Below are positions 52,449-62,037 of a stretch of DNA of 64,000 nt, piece after piece. The position numbers were made by a program, and so were the translations under genes. The first letter of the stretch is position 1, and the number at the start of each line of letters is the position of its first letter. The stretch is taken from positions 25,004 through 89,003 of the forward strand of contig JAFUPA010000031.1 of NCBI GenBank assembly GCA_017481575.1, in the 5' to 3' direction. Source of the DNA: Clostridia bacterium. Lineage in GTDB: Bacteria > Bacillota > Clostridia > Oscillospirales > Acutalibacteraceae. The notes under the pieces were generated by a model. The model was not told where the DNA came from. It made no database searches and was given only the letters and a program-made list of their open reading frames with translations.

Positions 52449-53840
52449 TCAATCTATTGTATCAAGATTAACACCCTTGGTCTCCTTAACCTTTGCGGTG
52501 AACATAATCACCGCAATGCCGACTGCGACAACGGAGATTGTAAGGCAGACCCACCAAATCGGGAATTTAATCATTCCGACAACGGCACAAAGATAGCCGA
52601 CAGCAAGACCGATTATAACAAGCAAGCCCTCTGCTCCGACAACCGAAGCACGGATATCCGTCGGCACTTTTTCAGTCATCATAACGTTCATATAGTCTCT
52701 GCCAATCCAATATGAGCCTTGGTAAAGTCCTGCGAATGAGCCGATAAGATACGGATTCCAACCGAGAAGAATTCCTGCAACAAACAATGAATATCCGACA
52801 ATACAGGTAACAGAAAAGCCTGTAACTGTTGCCTTTCTGCCGAATTTGTCTGCAATAAATCCCGAAAGGAATGTTATTGCGGCATAAATTACAGGCACCA
52901 TAAACAGAGCCTTTGTGATGTCCGACGTACTCATTCCGACCTTGTGCATTGCAGACTCAAAATAGAGTGCAATAGCAGGCATTGCAGAGTCAAATATTAT
53001 GTGGGAAATTATAAGGCTTTTTGTATCTTTATTAGCAAAAATGTATTTAACTCCGTTGAACACACCCGACTGGTTTCGCTGGGCTTCTTTTTGCTTTTTC
53101 TTGAGCTCCTTTTCGGCTTGTCTTTCCTCAAACGGACGTGAAAGGTATGTTGTTCTCTCGTTTATGAACACCTTTGTGTCTTTTGCAAAGAGAATTACCA
53201 AAAGTACCGCCGTAAAGCCGATGACAGCAGGTACAAGGAAGATTTCACGCCACCTTGTAGCGTCGTCACCCATAAGCAAATCACGAAGTGTCGGAATAAG
53301 AATTACACCAAGAATACCGAAGCTTTTAAGGAAGCTGTAAATCTTTGCACGGTGGCGGTCGGGCGCTTCTTCAAGAATGTAGATAATCTGAATATCGTGC
53401 CCCATAAAGAAGCTGATTACCGCAAAGCCTGCAAGGAACATTATGTAGCTTGTTGAAAAATGAATTATCAGAAGTCCTGCCGCCATACCCAGAGTGGAAA
53501 GCACAAAGAGCGGCTTACGTCCCCATTTATCCGCAAGAGCCTTGTAAAACGGTGTTATGATGCCGAAAACGTAGGTAACAACACCAATGGTTGAATGAAG
53601 TGCAAGACCCTCCTGGAAAGTGTAATACTTCCCGAGAAACGGATTGTTGACGAAAAATTCCGTAACAAATGACGACTGAACAGTGACTGTAAGATTACTT
53701 GTAACCTCGTCGAGGATATTTACAATCGCAATAAGACACAGCAGAACAAAGAAATATCCGCTGTAAGTGCCTTTTGCTTTGGCTTTATTGAGCCGTGAAA
53801 GCTGCTTTGCTTCTTTCTGTTTTACTTTTTCGGGGTTCAT
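52449..53840 (-). CDS. Major facilitator superfamily transporter
   Basis: 463 aa from the ATG at 53840 behind AGAGG. Twelve membrane segments are expected. The loop motif between segments 2 and 3 is FYKALADKWGRKPLFVLSTLG, trimmed here to its core DKWGRK, with a second copy IADKFGRKATV before segment 8. A charged loop (about 230-270) divides the halves. Sugar or organic-acid transporter classes are both possible. It precedes an unrelated small membrane protein gene upstream. Confidence 0.87.
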   Translation of the reverse strand: MNPEKVKQKEAKQLSRLNKAKAKGTYSGYFFVLLCLIAIVNILDEVTSNLTVTVQSSFVTEFFVNNPFLGKYYTFQEGLALHSTIGVVTYVFGIITPFYKALADKWGRKPLFVLSTLGMAAGLLIIHFSTSYIMFLAGFAVISFFMGHDIQIIYILEEAPDRHRAKIYSFLKSFGILGVILIPTLRDLLMGDDATRWREIFLVPAVIGFTAVLLVILFAKDTKVFINERTTYLSRPFEERQAEKELKKKQKEAQRNQSGVFNGVKYIFANKDTKSLIISHIIFDSAMPAIALYFESAMHKVGMSTSDITKALFMVPVIYAAITFLSGFIADKFGRKATVTGFSVTCIVGYSLFVAGILLGWNPYLIGSFAGLYQGSYWIGRDYMNVMMTEKVPTDIRASVVGAEGLLVIIGLAVGYLCAVVGMIKFPIWWVCLTISVVAVGIAVIMFTAKVKETKGVNLDTID

Positions 53841-53860
53841 ATTATGCACCTCTTGCACAA

Positions 53861-54295
53861 TTATTTTTCTATGGTCTTGCCGTAATTTTGTAGTGCCTGT
53901 TTTGCCTTTTTGCACAACTCAAAATCGTGACCTCCGTTTTCAAATGAGCACTCGGGTTCACCACGTTTATTGTAAGTTATCAACGCAACACCACGGTGTC
54001 TGTTAACGTTACATTTCTTTATCTGTGCAATTTCATCCCATTTAAACGACCAAATCAATTCGCTTTTTCGTTTGCAGGAAATTCCGTTTTCATCTATTGT
54101 TATATAATCATTAAAGCAACTGTACCCGATTATAATTGTAAGTATTGATGCAATGGACATAAGAATAAGAAAAAGTAGTATCTCGGCCTCTCCTTTATAC
54201 AAAGAGAAAAGCAACAGACCCAAACACCCCAGCATCATTACTGCGACAATAATCCGCCCTTCAATGCGTGTCCGATAGTTCCTCCTGAATGTCAT
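53861..54295 (-). CDS. Small membrane protein with PH-like C-terminal domain
   Basis: 144 aa from the ATG at 54295 behind GAGGTGAG. Two membrane segments (about residues 15-33 and 38-58) are followed by a beta-rich domain of about 80 residues: DYITIDENGISCKRKSE, then FKWDEIAQIKKC. That pattern suggests a bacterial PH-like fold. Function unknown. It lies 20 bases before the MFS gene and may be co-transcribed with it. Confidence 0.65.
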   Translation of the reverse strand: MTFRRNYRTRIEGRIIVAVMMLGCLGLLLFSLYKGEAEILLFLILMSIASILTIIIGYSCFNDYITIDENGISCKRKSELIWSFKWDEIAQIKKCNVNRHRGVALITYNKRGEPECSFENGGHDFELCKKAKQALQNYGKTIEK

Positions 54296-54408
54296 GTTTA
54301 CTCACCTCGTTTTGATTATATATCAAATGAATTTCTTTTACAACATTTAATTATCTTTGAAGTAATAAATCAAATTCATTTTTCATAATCTTTCCTTGAG
54401 GTGATGTG

Positions 54409-55194
54409 ATGGACAAAGAAGTTCAGGTAAAAAAATCGGAGGATAAAGAAAAGGTTTTACGTCCGACAGAGAGTTTTAATAAGGTTGTTTTTGTTCAGGT
54501 TGCAGTTTGCGCCTTTGTTATATTGCTCATTTTCCTTGCAGGCAAGTTCAGTCCTTCGACATTTCAATTTATCAAGGACGAGTTCGGGCGGATAATGTCT
54601 GTTGACATGAGCACAGAGGAGCTTGTTGACTCCGCCAAGGGTGCGGCACAGAGCGTTATGGGCTCTGCCGAGGAAAAGACGGAAGAAACAACAGCCGCAG
54701 AAGAAACCGAAGACGAAGAATTAAACGGCGAGGGCGGAGAAGATTCAGAAGACACCGCTGTCGCCGTTATGGCTTCTCTCGGCAAAAACGATAAAATCAC
54801 CGTACCCGTAAGCGGTAGAATAACATCTCGTTACGGCTACCGCACAAACCCGATTTCGGGCAAATACGGTTTGCACACGGGTGTTGACATTGCCGCTGAC
54901 GAGGGAACAAACATCGTTGCCGCTTATAACGGCGTTGTTAAGGATACGGGATATGGTGTTAAAAAAGGAAATTATGTGCTGATGGAACATTCCGATGGCA
55001 CCGAAACGCTTTACTGCCATTGCTCCGAGGTGCTTGTTGAAGAGGGCACCGTTTTGCGTGCAGGCGAAACAATTGCACTTGTAGGCAGTACGGGGTGGAG
55101 TACGGGGCCACATCTGCACCTTGAGATACATAACAAAAACGGTTCGACGGTTGACCCGTTAAGCGTTATAAAAGAAAAAGACGGCCGAATATGA
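54409..55194 (+). CDS. SpoIVFA-like M23/LytM-domain membrane protein
   Basis: 261 aa from the ATG at 54409 behind GAGGTGAT. One membrane segment (about residues 27-45), an acidic linker (about 85-120), and a C-terminal LytM domain with GLHTGVDIAA (His and Asp) and GPHLHLEIH (His-x-His), so the zinc-binding residues look complete. The stop overlaps the start of an M50 protease gene in ATGA. That pairing is the arrangement of SpoIVFA with SpoIVFB, which control pro-sigma-K processing in sporulating Firmicutes. It may instead be a general M23 peptidase. Confidence 0.75.
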   Translation: MDKEVQVKKSEDKEKVLRPTESFNKVVFVQVAVCAFVILLIFLAGKFSPSTFQFIKDEFGRIMSVDMSTEELVDSAKGAAQSVMGSAEEKTEETTAAEETEDEELNGEGGEDSEDTAVAVMASLGKNDKITVPVSGRITSRYGYRTNPISGKYGLHTGVDIAADEGTNIVAAYNGVVKDTGYGVKKGNYVLMEHSDGTETLYCHCSEVLVEEGTVLRAGETIALVGSTGWSTGPHLHLEIHNKNGSTVDPLSVIKEKDGRI

Positions 55195-55745
55195 TCCTGC
55201 GGCTTTTTAAAATGGCGGTGGAGATCGATTTCTGGTTTGTTGCCGTAATCACGCTGATGCTGGTCCTCTTCCCCGAAAGTCACGCCGCCGCTTGCTTTGT
55301 GATGTGTATTCTGCACGAGGCGGGACACCTGACCGCAATGCTTTTTACGGGTAAAAAGGCAGAGAAAATAAGGCTCGGTTATTTCGGAATGAAGATTGTT
55401 ACCGAAAAGAAATTTCTGCCACCGTACAAGGAGGCATTTATTGCTTTTGCAGGGCCTGTTGTAAATCTGATTTTATTTGTGATTTTTTATTTTTGGGGTA
55501 AAACCGATTTTGCAACAATAAGCCTCGGGCTTGCCGTTTTTAATCTGTTACCCGTGACTATGCTTGACGGCGGGCATATCCTGACAGCATTTTTTCCCGA
55601 CAGCACAGCAGTCAGAAAAATCGGTATTGCCTGTGCTGTTCTGCTCACCGTACTCGGTGTTGCGGTTGCCGTTTATTCAAAAGAAAACTTTACAATACTT
55701 ATAGTTTCGCTTTACCTGCTGATAGGTGTTATATGTGATAAATAA
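55191..55745 (+). CDS. SpoIVFB-like site-2 (M50) intramembrane protease
   Basis: 184 aa. Zinc-binding HEAGH lies in a membrane segment (about residues 43-47). The partner motif NLLPVTMLDGGH near residues 117-128 carries the Asp ligand, as in SpoIVFB and other site-2 proteases. About five membrane segments. Shorter than Bacillus SpoIVFB (288 aa) and lacking a CBS domain. Translationally coupled to the M23 gene. It could cleave a pro-sigma factor or other membrane protein. Confidence 0.8.
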   Translation: MILRLFKMAVEIDFWFVAVITLMLVLFPESHAAACFVMCILHEAGHLTAMLFTGKKAEKIRLGYFGMKIVTEKKFLPPYKEAFIAFAGPVVNLILFVIFYFWGKTDFATISLGLAVFNLLPVTMLDGGHILTAFFPDSTAVRKIGIACAVLLTVLGVAVAVYSKENFTILIVSLYLLIGVICDK

Positions 55746-55749
55746 AAAT

Positions 55750-55784
55750 GGAGCAGCCTCACCAAAAGAAGCTGCTCCGTTTTT
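55750..55784. terminator. Terminator between SpoIVFB-like and radical SAM genes
   Basis: GGAGCAGC (55750-55757) pairs with GCTGCTCC (55771-55778), with T runs on both sides, so it may act for both converging genes. Confidence 0.88.
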
Positions 55785-57258
55785 ATTTAAGACCGTATTT
55801 TTTATAAATCTTCGGATGAAAATGAGCATCAAAGAAAAAGCGAAGTCCCAAATATCCGAATTCAAACATGCACTTAACTGAATTTTTAAAAGAAAGGAAA
55901 GACAAACGGCGCAATAAAGTTTTTATATGCTTGATTAAAAGGTCATAGTTTTTTGCATCTTTGCCGTAGTCCTTGCGAAAAATAGCATTCCACAGATAAT
56001 AAGACTGAACAACGTTAAGTTCCGTTTGTTTTATTTTTGAAAGATTGTCTGTCCTCGAAAGGAAGAAATCTATCTTCTTGTAATCGCTGAGTTTTCTGAC
56101 GGGGTGCTTGACAAGACCGTCATCAATTGCCTTTTTGCTCATTTCGGTTTTAGGTGAAATACAATACTGCAAAAATGAACACTGTGTAGCTTTAATTTCA
56201 TTTGCAAGCCTTACGGTATCCATAAGTTGTTCTTCAGTTTCACCCGGTAAACCGACAATAAAATTGGCAAGTGAGATTAAGCCGACACGGTCACACATGT
56301 CGAAAGTCGGTACTATTTTATCGTAAGGAATTGCTTTTTTCATTATCTTTAATTGCTCTTTGTTTCCACTTTCGATACCGAAGTCTACCCAACGGCAACC
56401 GCAATCATAGCACCTCTGAAACTCTTTTTCAGTAAGATTTCCCACTCTTGTCTGAAAACCCCAGAAAAATTTAAGTCCCGACTTTTCAAAAGCGTCGCAA
56501 ACCTCGTAGACCTGTTCCTTATTTTTAAAGCACAATTCATCGCAAAAGTAAAGTCCATCAACACCGTATTGATTGACCAACACTTCAGCTTCTTTCATAA
56601 AATGCTCAAGCGAGCGCCTTCTGTAAGTACATCTGTGGGTTATTTGATTAACGCAGAAGGTACATTTTGACGGACACCCCTTTGAAAGATAAACATAAAC
56701 CAAATTTTTGCAGCCGTAAAGATATTGAGAATATGCGCTCACATCAACAAGGGAATAATCAAGAATCGGCAGTGTAGTCAAATCTATATACTCCCTGTCA
56801 GGAGTAACAACAGCCTTTCCGTTTTCATCACGGTAAGCAATTCCTTTTACTTTTCTGAAATCCTCACCTTTTTCAAGACACCGAACAATCTCAAGCCAAG
56901 TTGCTTCACCCTCGCAAAAGCTGAGGTAATCAACATCCACACCGTCAAAAACTATCTGTGGGTCGGCAACATCGCAAAAAGTTCCGCCCCAGACTATCGG
57001 AACTCCCCTTTTGCTTAATTTTCGGGTGACATCAACAGCACCATCAATATGCTTGACCGATGAAAGTGAAAGACCGACAATATTCGGAGAATACTCATCA
57101 AACACCTTTTCGATATTGATATGAGAAACGGACAAGTCACAAATTTTCACATCATAACCATACTGTTTAAGATATGAACCGATTGAAATTAATCCAAGAG
57201 GGAGAGAAACTGCATGAATAAGATCACAGTTATAAGGCATTATAAACAAAACTTTCAT
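55783..57258 (-). CDS. B12-binding-domain radical SAM protein
   Basis: 491 aa from the ATG at 57258 behind AGGAG. N-terminal cobalamin-binding-like domain (about residues 1-140). The radical SAM cluster is CPSKCTFC (about residues 201-208) in a GCPSKCTFCVNQITHR segment. A C-terminal domain of about 120 residues has no clear motif. Members modify many substrates, from lipids to natural products and tRNA. The substrate cannot be predicted from this neighbourhood. Confidence 0.87.
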   Translation of the reverse strand: MKVLFIMPYNCDLIHAVSLPLGLISIGSYLKQYGYDVKICDLSVSHINIEKVFDEYSPNIVGLSLSSVKHIDGAVDVTRKLSKRGVPIVWGGTFCDVADPQIVFDGVDVDYLSFCEGEATWLEIVRCLEKGEDFRKVKGIAYRDENGKAVVTPDREYIDLTTLPILDYSLVDVSAYSQYLYGCKNLVYVYLSKGCPSKCTFCVNQITHRCTYRRRSLEHFMKEAEVLVNQYGVDGLYFCDELCFKNKEQVYEVCDAFEKSGLKFFWGFQTRVGNLTEKEFQRCYDCGCRWVDFGIESGNKEQLKIMKKAIPYDKIVPTFDMCDRVGLISLANFIVGLPGETEEQLMDTVRLANEIKATQCSFLQYCISPKTEMSKKAIDDGLVKHPVRKLSDYKKIDFFLSRTDNLSKIKQTELNVVQSYYLWNAIFRKDYGKDAKNYDLLIKHIKTLLRRLSFLSFKNSVKCMFEFGYLGLRFFFDAHFHPKIYKKYGLK

Positions 57259-57309
57259 TTCTCTTCACTCCTTTTAATTATTTTAGCATTCTGCCAGTTG
57301 AATGTCAAA

Positions 57310-58062
57310 TTATGTAATTCTTTTAAAAATAATGTACAAAACTCCGTAAACAATCGGCTGATGTGCCATATAAATTTCGAGCGAGTGTCTGCCGACAAGC
57401 TCGAGCGGCTTAAACGAAAATACGGACAAGTATTTTAATGCACCTTTTCTTTCACAAAGCTGATAAAGAAAAAACCCGACCCAGAACAAAAACAGCCACG
57501 GTAGCAACGGAAAATAGTCTGTCGAGAAAAATCCGCTGTCGGGGAAACCGAAAAAAGCTGTTATGCCGTTAACATACAGAAAATCGGGAAGACTAATGCC
57601 AAAACCGAGCCTGCCGTTGCTGATGTTATACGTCAAAGCAAAAAGCACCACATTGATTATCAAGCCTATAGCAGGCGGTATCTTTTTTAAAAACTTTTCA
57701 AGCGGAATTGTTACAAGCATTGCAGTTCCGAGAAGACTCAACACACCGTGAATAATTATGCTGTCGGGCATAAAAACAGCCGTTACAACAGTGATTATTG
57801 CAGAACATACAAGTACCGTTACCGCACGCCTTAATTTGCGTTGACCAAGTGACCAGCAAAAACCCGAAAGCAGTATAAACGAACAGCAGATGCTTTGCTG
57901 AAATATAAATCCGACATCTGTTTTATACCACGGGATTGACACTCCAAAAAGGTAAACCAAATCCCACAGCGTATGATAGACCACCATTGCAATAATTGCA
58001 ACGGCACGCAGAATATCGAGAACCGTGTATCTAGTCTTTGCTTTGTTGTCAATCCTTCGCAT
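57310..58062 (-). CDS. HGSNAT-like acyltransferase membrane protein (DUF1624)
   Basis: 250 aa with about seven membrane segments. The N-terminal RYTVLDILRAVAIIAMVVYH motif and the SLEIYMAHQPIVYG end suggest the heparan-alpha-glucosaminide N-acetyltransferase catalytic family. The ATG at 58062 lies within the end of polA, overlapping by 14 bases; no strong ribosome binding site is seen, so translation may be coupled. Substrate unknown. Confidence 0.78.
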   Translation of the reverse strand: MRRIDNKAKTRYTVLDILRAVAIIAMVVYHTLWDLVYLFGVSIPWYKTDVGFIFQQSICCSFILLSGFCWSLGQRKLRRAVTVLVCSAIITVVTAVFMPDSIIIHGVLSLLGTAMLVTIPLEKFLKKIPPAIGLIINVVLFALTYNISNGRLGFGISLPDFLYVNGITAFFGFPDSGFFSTDYFPLLPWLFLFWVGFFLYQLCERKGALKYLSVFSFKPLELVGRHSLEIYMAHQPIVYGVLYIIFKRIT

Positions 58063-60622
58063 CGTACCAACTCTTGCCCGAATGAACGTCTGCCGTAAGC
58101 TTTACATTCATTTTTGTTGCGTTTTCCATTTCTTCTTTAACTATTCTGCAAACCTCGTCTGCCTCAGCTTCGGGTGCTTCAACAATCAGTTCGTCGTGCA
58201 CCTGCATAATAAGCTGTGCCTTGAGGTTTTCTTTCTTCATTCGCTCGTAGACCTTAATCATTGCTATTTTGATAATATCGGCGGCAGTTCCCTGAATGGG
58301 CATATTTCTTGCCACACGCTCGCCGAAATTACGAAGCATTGCATTTGAAGCCGTAAGCTCGGGAAGATAACGTCTTCTGCCAAACAGAGTGCTTACATAT
58401 CCGTCCGCCTTTGCATCGGCAATAACCCTTTGCATATAGCTGTCAACACCCGAGAACTTGTGAAGATAGCCCTTGATGTATCTGTCCGCCTCAGCTCTTG
58501 TTACGCCGATGTCCTTTGCAAGAGAAAACGCTCCGATACCGTAGACTATGCCGAAGTTAACAGCCTTCGCCCTTGTTCTCATAAGCGGAGTAACGGCTTG
58601 GGTAGGCATATTGAAAACCTGTGAAGCGGTTATTGTATGAATGTCGTCACCCTCGTTGAAGGCGGCAAGCATACGCTCGTCGTTTGCGATGTGAGCAAGA
58701 ACTCGCAGTTCAATCTGTGAATAGTCGGCATCAACAAGCACACATCCGTCCTTTGCAACAAAGAATTTGCGAAGCTCTCTGCCAACCTCACTTCTGACGG
58801 GAATGTTCTGCAGATTAGGCTCTGTTGATGAAATTCTGCCTGTTCTTGTTTCCGTCTGGTTGAGTGTCGAGTGAATTCTGCCGTCGGGTGCAACGCACTT
58901 TTTGAGTCCGTCGCAGTAGGTAGACTTAAGCTTTGCAAGTGTTCTGTATTCGAGCACAAGTGCCACAATAGGATAATCCTCCGCAAGTGCCTCGAGTACA
59001 TCTGCATTTGTGGAATAACCCGACTTTGTCTTTTTCTTTGCAGGAATACCTAACTTTTCAAACAGAACTATACCGAGCTGTTTCGGGGAGTTGATATTAA
59101 ACTCCTCGCCTGCAAGATTATAAATCTGCTCAACGAGTGCGTTTATCTGTTTTTCGAGAACGGCACCGTATTCCTCAATGCTCTGTGAATCTACAAGGAA
59201 GCCTGTTATTTCCATTGACGAAAGCACCTTTGCAAGGGGCATTTCGATGTTATACATAAGGTCGAGCTGATGGTTCTTTTCAAGCTCGGCATAAGCCTTT
59301 TCCCACGCACCCTTGAGTGATGCACATTCGAGCGCTGTCATGTCTTCAGCATCTGTTTCGGGTAAAGCTCCGCCATATTCCTGCACCATTCTTGACGGGT
59401 GATAGTCGCTCGCCGAGGGGTTGAGAATGTAGCCTGCAATCATAATATCGCTGACCTTACCCTTAATTTCAACACCTCTTGCAAACGCCCAGGAATAGAG
59501 CGGTTTTATGTCATAAGTGATTTTTTCTGTTTTCTCGTCCGAAAGGATTTCGGCAAGCTGTGAAGCAAAAACAAAGCTGTTGTTTTCCGCAACAAAAACA
59601 CCGTCATCGGTCAGAAATGCAACCTTGACAACATCACCGTCATCATAAACGGGAATGAAATATACTGTGTCGCCGAGTTTTATTTCGGACAGCTCGTCAA
59701 CGAAATTTACCTTTATTTTTACGGTTTCTTTTGTTTCCTCGACAACAGTCGGGACTGCACCGAGGTTAAAGGTTTCAATCATCTTGAACATTTCGAGCGA
59801 AGCTAAAAGCCTTGTTGCCGCACCTGCATCGCCTGCCGTGGGAGCGTAAACGTCCATATCCGTGTCAATCGGTGCATCAAGTGCGATTGTGCCGAGCTTA
59901 TGGCTCAAAAAAGCATTTTCTTTGTCTGTCTCAAGCTTTTCACGAAGCTTCGGCTTGATGTCGAGTGTATCGAGGTTTTCATAAATATATTCAAGATTTC
60001 CATATTTCTGAATAAGCTCACCTGCAGTTTTCGGGCCGACACCTGCAACACCGGGAATGTTATCCGAGCTGTCTCCCTGAAGTGCCTTGATTTCTATCAT
60101 CTGCTTCGGAGTAACGCCGTATTCCTCTTTGATTTTTGCGATGTCGTAGGCTACAGTCTGCGTTCTGCCCATTTTGGTAGAAGCGAGCAGAACAGTTGTG
60201 TTTTCGCTTACCAACTGCAGGCTGTCACGGTCACCCGTTGCAATAAAGCACTTGTCGCCCTCACCCATCTGCACGCTTAAGGTACCGAGAATATCGTCTG
60301 CTTCCCAGCCTTCCTTTTCAACAATTCTGTATCCCATTAAGATGAGCAGTTCTTTGAGCACGGGCATCTGCTCACGAAGCTCGTCGGGCATACCCTTTCT
60401 GCCTGCCTTGTATTCCGAATACATCTTGTGTCGGAAGGTCGGTGCTTTCAGGTCAAAGGCAACCGCAACCCTATCGGGCTTGCAATCCTCGAGCAAGCGG
60501 TGAAAAATATTCATAAAACCGTAGATGCCGTTTGTGAATCTGCCGTCCTTGGTTGTGAGGAGCTTGATTCCGTAAAAGGCACGGTTCAAAATGCTGTTTC
60601 CGTCAATAACAAGAAGTCTCAT
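58049..60622 (-). CDS. polA: DNA polymerase I
   Basis: 857 aa from the ATG at 60622 behind GGAGG. 5'-nuclease domain (about residues 1-290) with FDLKAPTFRHKMY and GDSSDNIPGVAGVGPKTA. The central 3'-exonuclease-like domain (about 305-470) appears to lack the catalytic acidic residues. The polymerase domain (about 480-857) has motif A with VDADYSQIELR, motif B RTRAKAVNFGIVYG, and motif C QVHDELIVE. A proofreading-free PolI of this kind is common in Firmicutes. Overlaps the acyltransferase gene by 14 bases. Confidence 0.97.
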   Translation of the reverse strand: MRLLVIDGNSILNRAFYGIKLLTTKDGRFTNGIYGFMNIFHRLLEDCKPDRVAVAFDLKAPTFRHKMYSEYKAGRKGMPDELREQMPVLKELLILMGYRIVEKEGWEADDILGTLSVQMGEGDKCFIATGDRDSLQLVSENTTVLLASTKMGRTQTVAYDIAKIKEEYGVTPKQMIEIKALQGDSSDNIPGVAGVGPKTAGELIQKYGNLEYIYENLDTLDIKPKLREKLETDKENAFLSHKLGTIALDAPIDTDMDVYAPTAGDAGAATRLLASLEMFKMIETFNLGAVPTVVEETKETVKIKVNFVDELSEIKLGDTVYFIPVYDDGDVVKVAFLTDDGVFVAENNSFVFASQLAEILSDEKTEKITYDIKPLYSWAFARGVEIKGKVSDIMIAGYILNPSASDYHPSRMVQEYGGALPETDAEDMTALECASLKGAWEKAYAELEKNHQLDLMYNIEMPLAKVLSSMEITGFLVDSQSIEEYGAVLEKQINALVEQIYNLAGEEFNINSPKQLGIVLFEKLGIPAKKKTKSGYSTNADVLEALAEDYPIVALVLEYRTLAKLKSTYCDGLKKCVAPDGRIHSTLNQTETRTGRISSTEPNLQNIPVRSEVGRELRKFFVAKDGCVLVDADYSQIELRVLAHIANDERMLAAFNEGDDIHTITASQVFNMPTQAVTPLMRTRAKAVNFGIVYGIGAFSLAKDIGVTRAEADRYIKGYLHKFSGVDSYMQRVIADAKADGYVSTLFGRRRYLPELTASNAMLRNFGERVARNMPIQGTAADIIKIAMIKVYERMKKENLKAQLIMQVHDELIVEAPEAEADEVCRIVKEEMENATKMNVKLTADVHSGKSWYDAKD

Positions 60623-60665
60623 AAAAAAACCTCCAAAAAGTGTATGTGTTTATTGTATCATACTT

Positions 60666-60695
60666 TTGACAATTATGGTAGATTCGTGTTAAAAT
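60666..60695 (+). promoter_or_regulatory. Promoter of dusB
   Basis: TTGACA (60666-60671) and TAAAAT (60690-60695) with an 18-base spacer, in the gap between the divergent polA and dusB genes. Confidence 0.6.
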
Positions 60696-60711
60696 ATTTT
60701 TTGGTGATTTT

Positions 60712-61677
60712 GTGAAGATTGGAAATTTAGAAATTAAAGGACACGCCTCACTTGCCCCGATGGCAGGAGTTGCGGACAGAGCTTTCCGTGAGCTGTGCAC
60801 GTCTTACGGTGCGGCTTACGTCATAAGCGAAATGGTAAGCTCAAAGGGTCTTACCATGCAGGATAAAAAGTCAAAGGAGCTTCTTTTTCTTTCCGAAAAG
60901 GAACGCCCTGCAGGAGCACAGATTTTCGGCGACAATCCCGAAATTATGGCTCAGGCGGCACTTAAGACAATGAGCTTTAACCCCGAGTTTATCGATATAA
61001 ATATGGGGTGCCCTGCTCCGAAAATTGCAGGCAACGGCGGCGGCTCGGCTTTGCTTAAAAATCCTCCGCTGATAAGCGAGATTGTCGAGAGCGTTGTCAA
61101 GGTCTCCCCTGTTCCCGTGACGGTTAAAATCCGCATCGGTTGGGATAAAGACACAATAAACGCAGTTGAGGTTGCAAAGAGAATTGAAGCCGCAGGTGCT
61201 TCGGCTCTGACGGTACACGGCAGAACACGGACACAGATGTATGCCCCGCCCGTTTACCTTGACGAGATTGCAAAGGTAAAAAATGCTGTTTCAATCCCCA
61301 TTATCGGCAACGGTGATATTGTCGACGGCAAGAGCGCAAAGCAGATGCTTGATGAAACAGGCTGTGACTTTCTTATGATTGGCAGAGGTGCTCTCGGCAG
61401 ACCGTGGATATTTGATAGCGTTAACGCATATCTTGAAAACGGAACTATACTCACCGAACCGCCGATTGAAGAGCGAATGAGGGTGATGATTGAGCATATC
61501 AGGCTCATCTGCGAGTACAAGGGCGAGCGTGTTGGTATGAGAGAGGCACGCAAGCACGCCGCTTGGTATATAAAGGGTATACGGGGTGCGGCGGCTTTCC
61601 GTCAGGAGGTCGGCACACTTTCGTCAATGGAGCAATTAGAAGAGCTTGCACGCAGAGTTATTGCTTGTGGCGAATAA
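60712..61677 (+). CDS. dusB: tRNA-dihydrouridine synthase
   Basis: 321 aa, starting with GTG at 60712 behind a weak GGTGA. FMN-dependent TIM barrel reducing uridines in tRNA. LAPMAGVADRAFRELC at the start; INMGCPAPKIAGNGGGSALL with the catalytic Cys near residue 100; VHGRTRTQMYAPP (about 165-177); and the FMN-phosphate motif DFLMIGRGALGRPWIF (about 219-234). The B subgroup is the usual one in Firmicutes. Diverges from polA. Confidence 0.95.
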   Translation: MKIGNLEIKGHASLAPMAGVADRAFRELCTSYGAAYVISEMVSSKGLTMQDKKSKELLFLSEKERPAGAQIFGDNPEIMAQAALKTMSFNPEFIDINMGCPAPKIAGNGGGSALLKNPPLISEIVESVVKVSPVPVTVKIRIGWDKDTINAVEVAKRIEAAGASALTVHGRTRTQMYAPPVYLDEIAKVKNAVSIPIIGNGDIVDGKSAKQMLDETGCDFLMIGRGALGRPWIFDSVNAYLENGTILTEPPIEERMRVMIEHIRLICEYKGERVGMREARKHAAWYIKGIRGAAAFRQEVGTLSSMEQLEELARRVIACGE

Positions 61678-61910
61678 AGTATACTTTAATTTCAACAAGA
61701 CACAAGAAAGTATACAGTATTTTTTGAATATTTATGGCATTGAAATTTGCTAAATTTTGGTTTAAAAAGTATTGTAAAGTCTTTTAACTTTACGAATTTT
61801 CCACCGAGTTTTAGAAAAAAGCCCGATTTTACGTTAAGTTTTCCACATTTTCCACCGAGTTTTCCACACCGTCAAGTTCAAAACCTTTACGTAAAGTAAA
61901 ACTACTTTAC
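61675..61910. other. Symmetric dyad and TTTTCCAC-repeat array upstream of acpP
   Basis: Non-coding, AT-rich. TAAAGT-AT-ACTTTA at 61675-61688 overlaps the dusB end, with AAAGTATAC near 61707. Two identical dyads, GTAAAGT-N6-ACTTTAC, lie at 61774-61793 and 61891-61910. Between them are four same-strand repeats: TTTTCCACC (61797), TTTTCCACA (61839), TTTTCCACC (61848), TTTTCCACA (61860). Two of them are part of an exact 16-base repeat, TTTTCCACCGAGTTTT. TTTTCCACA differs by one base from the DnaA box TTATCCACA. Role unknown. Confidence 0.75.
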
Positions 61911-62008
61911 AATTATCATTTATTCACTTTTAGCCCCGATATATGCAAATTGTTAAAAAGATGAACAGCAAAACAAAAATACGTGTTAATAAATTATTCT
62001 CAAAACTA

Positions 62009-62037
62009 TTGACGAAAGTTTAAAATATTGCTAATAT
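62009..62037 (+). promoter_or_regulatory. Promoter of acpP
   Basis: TTGACG (62009-62014) and TAATAT (62032-62037) with a 17-base spacer, about 64 bases before the acpP start. Confidence 0.75.

Noticed and set aside
58049-58062. Frameshift between polA and the acyltransferase gene
   Set aside because: The two are unrelated families with complete domains; the 14-base overlap is ordinary coupling.
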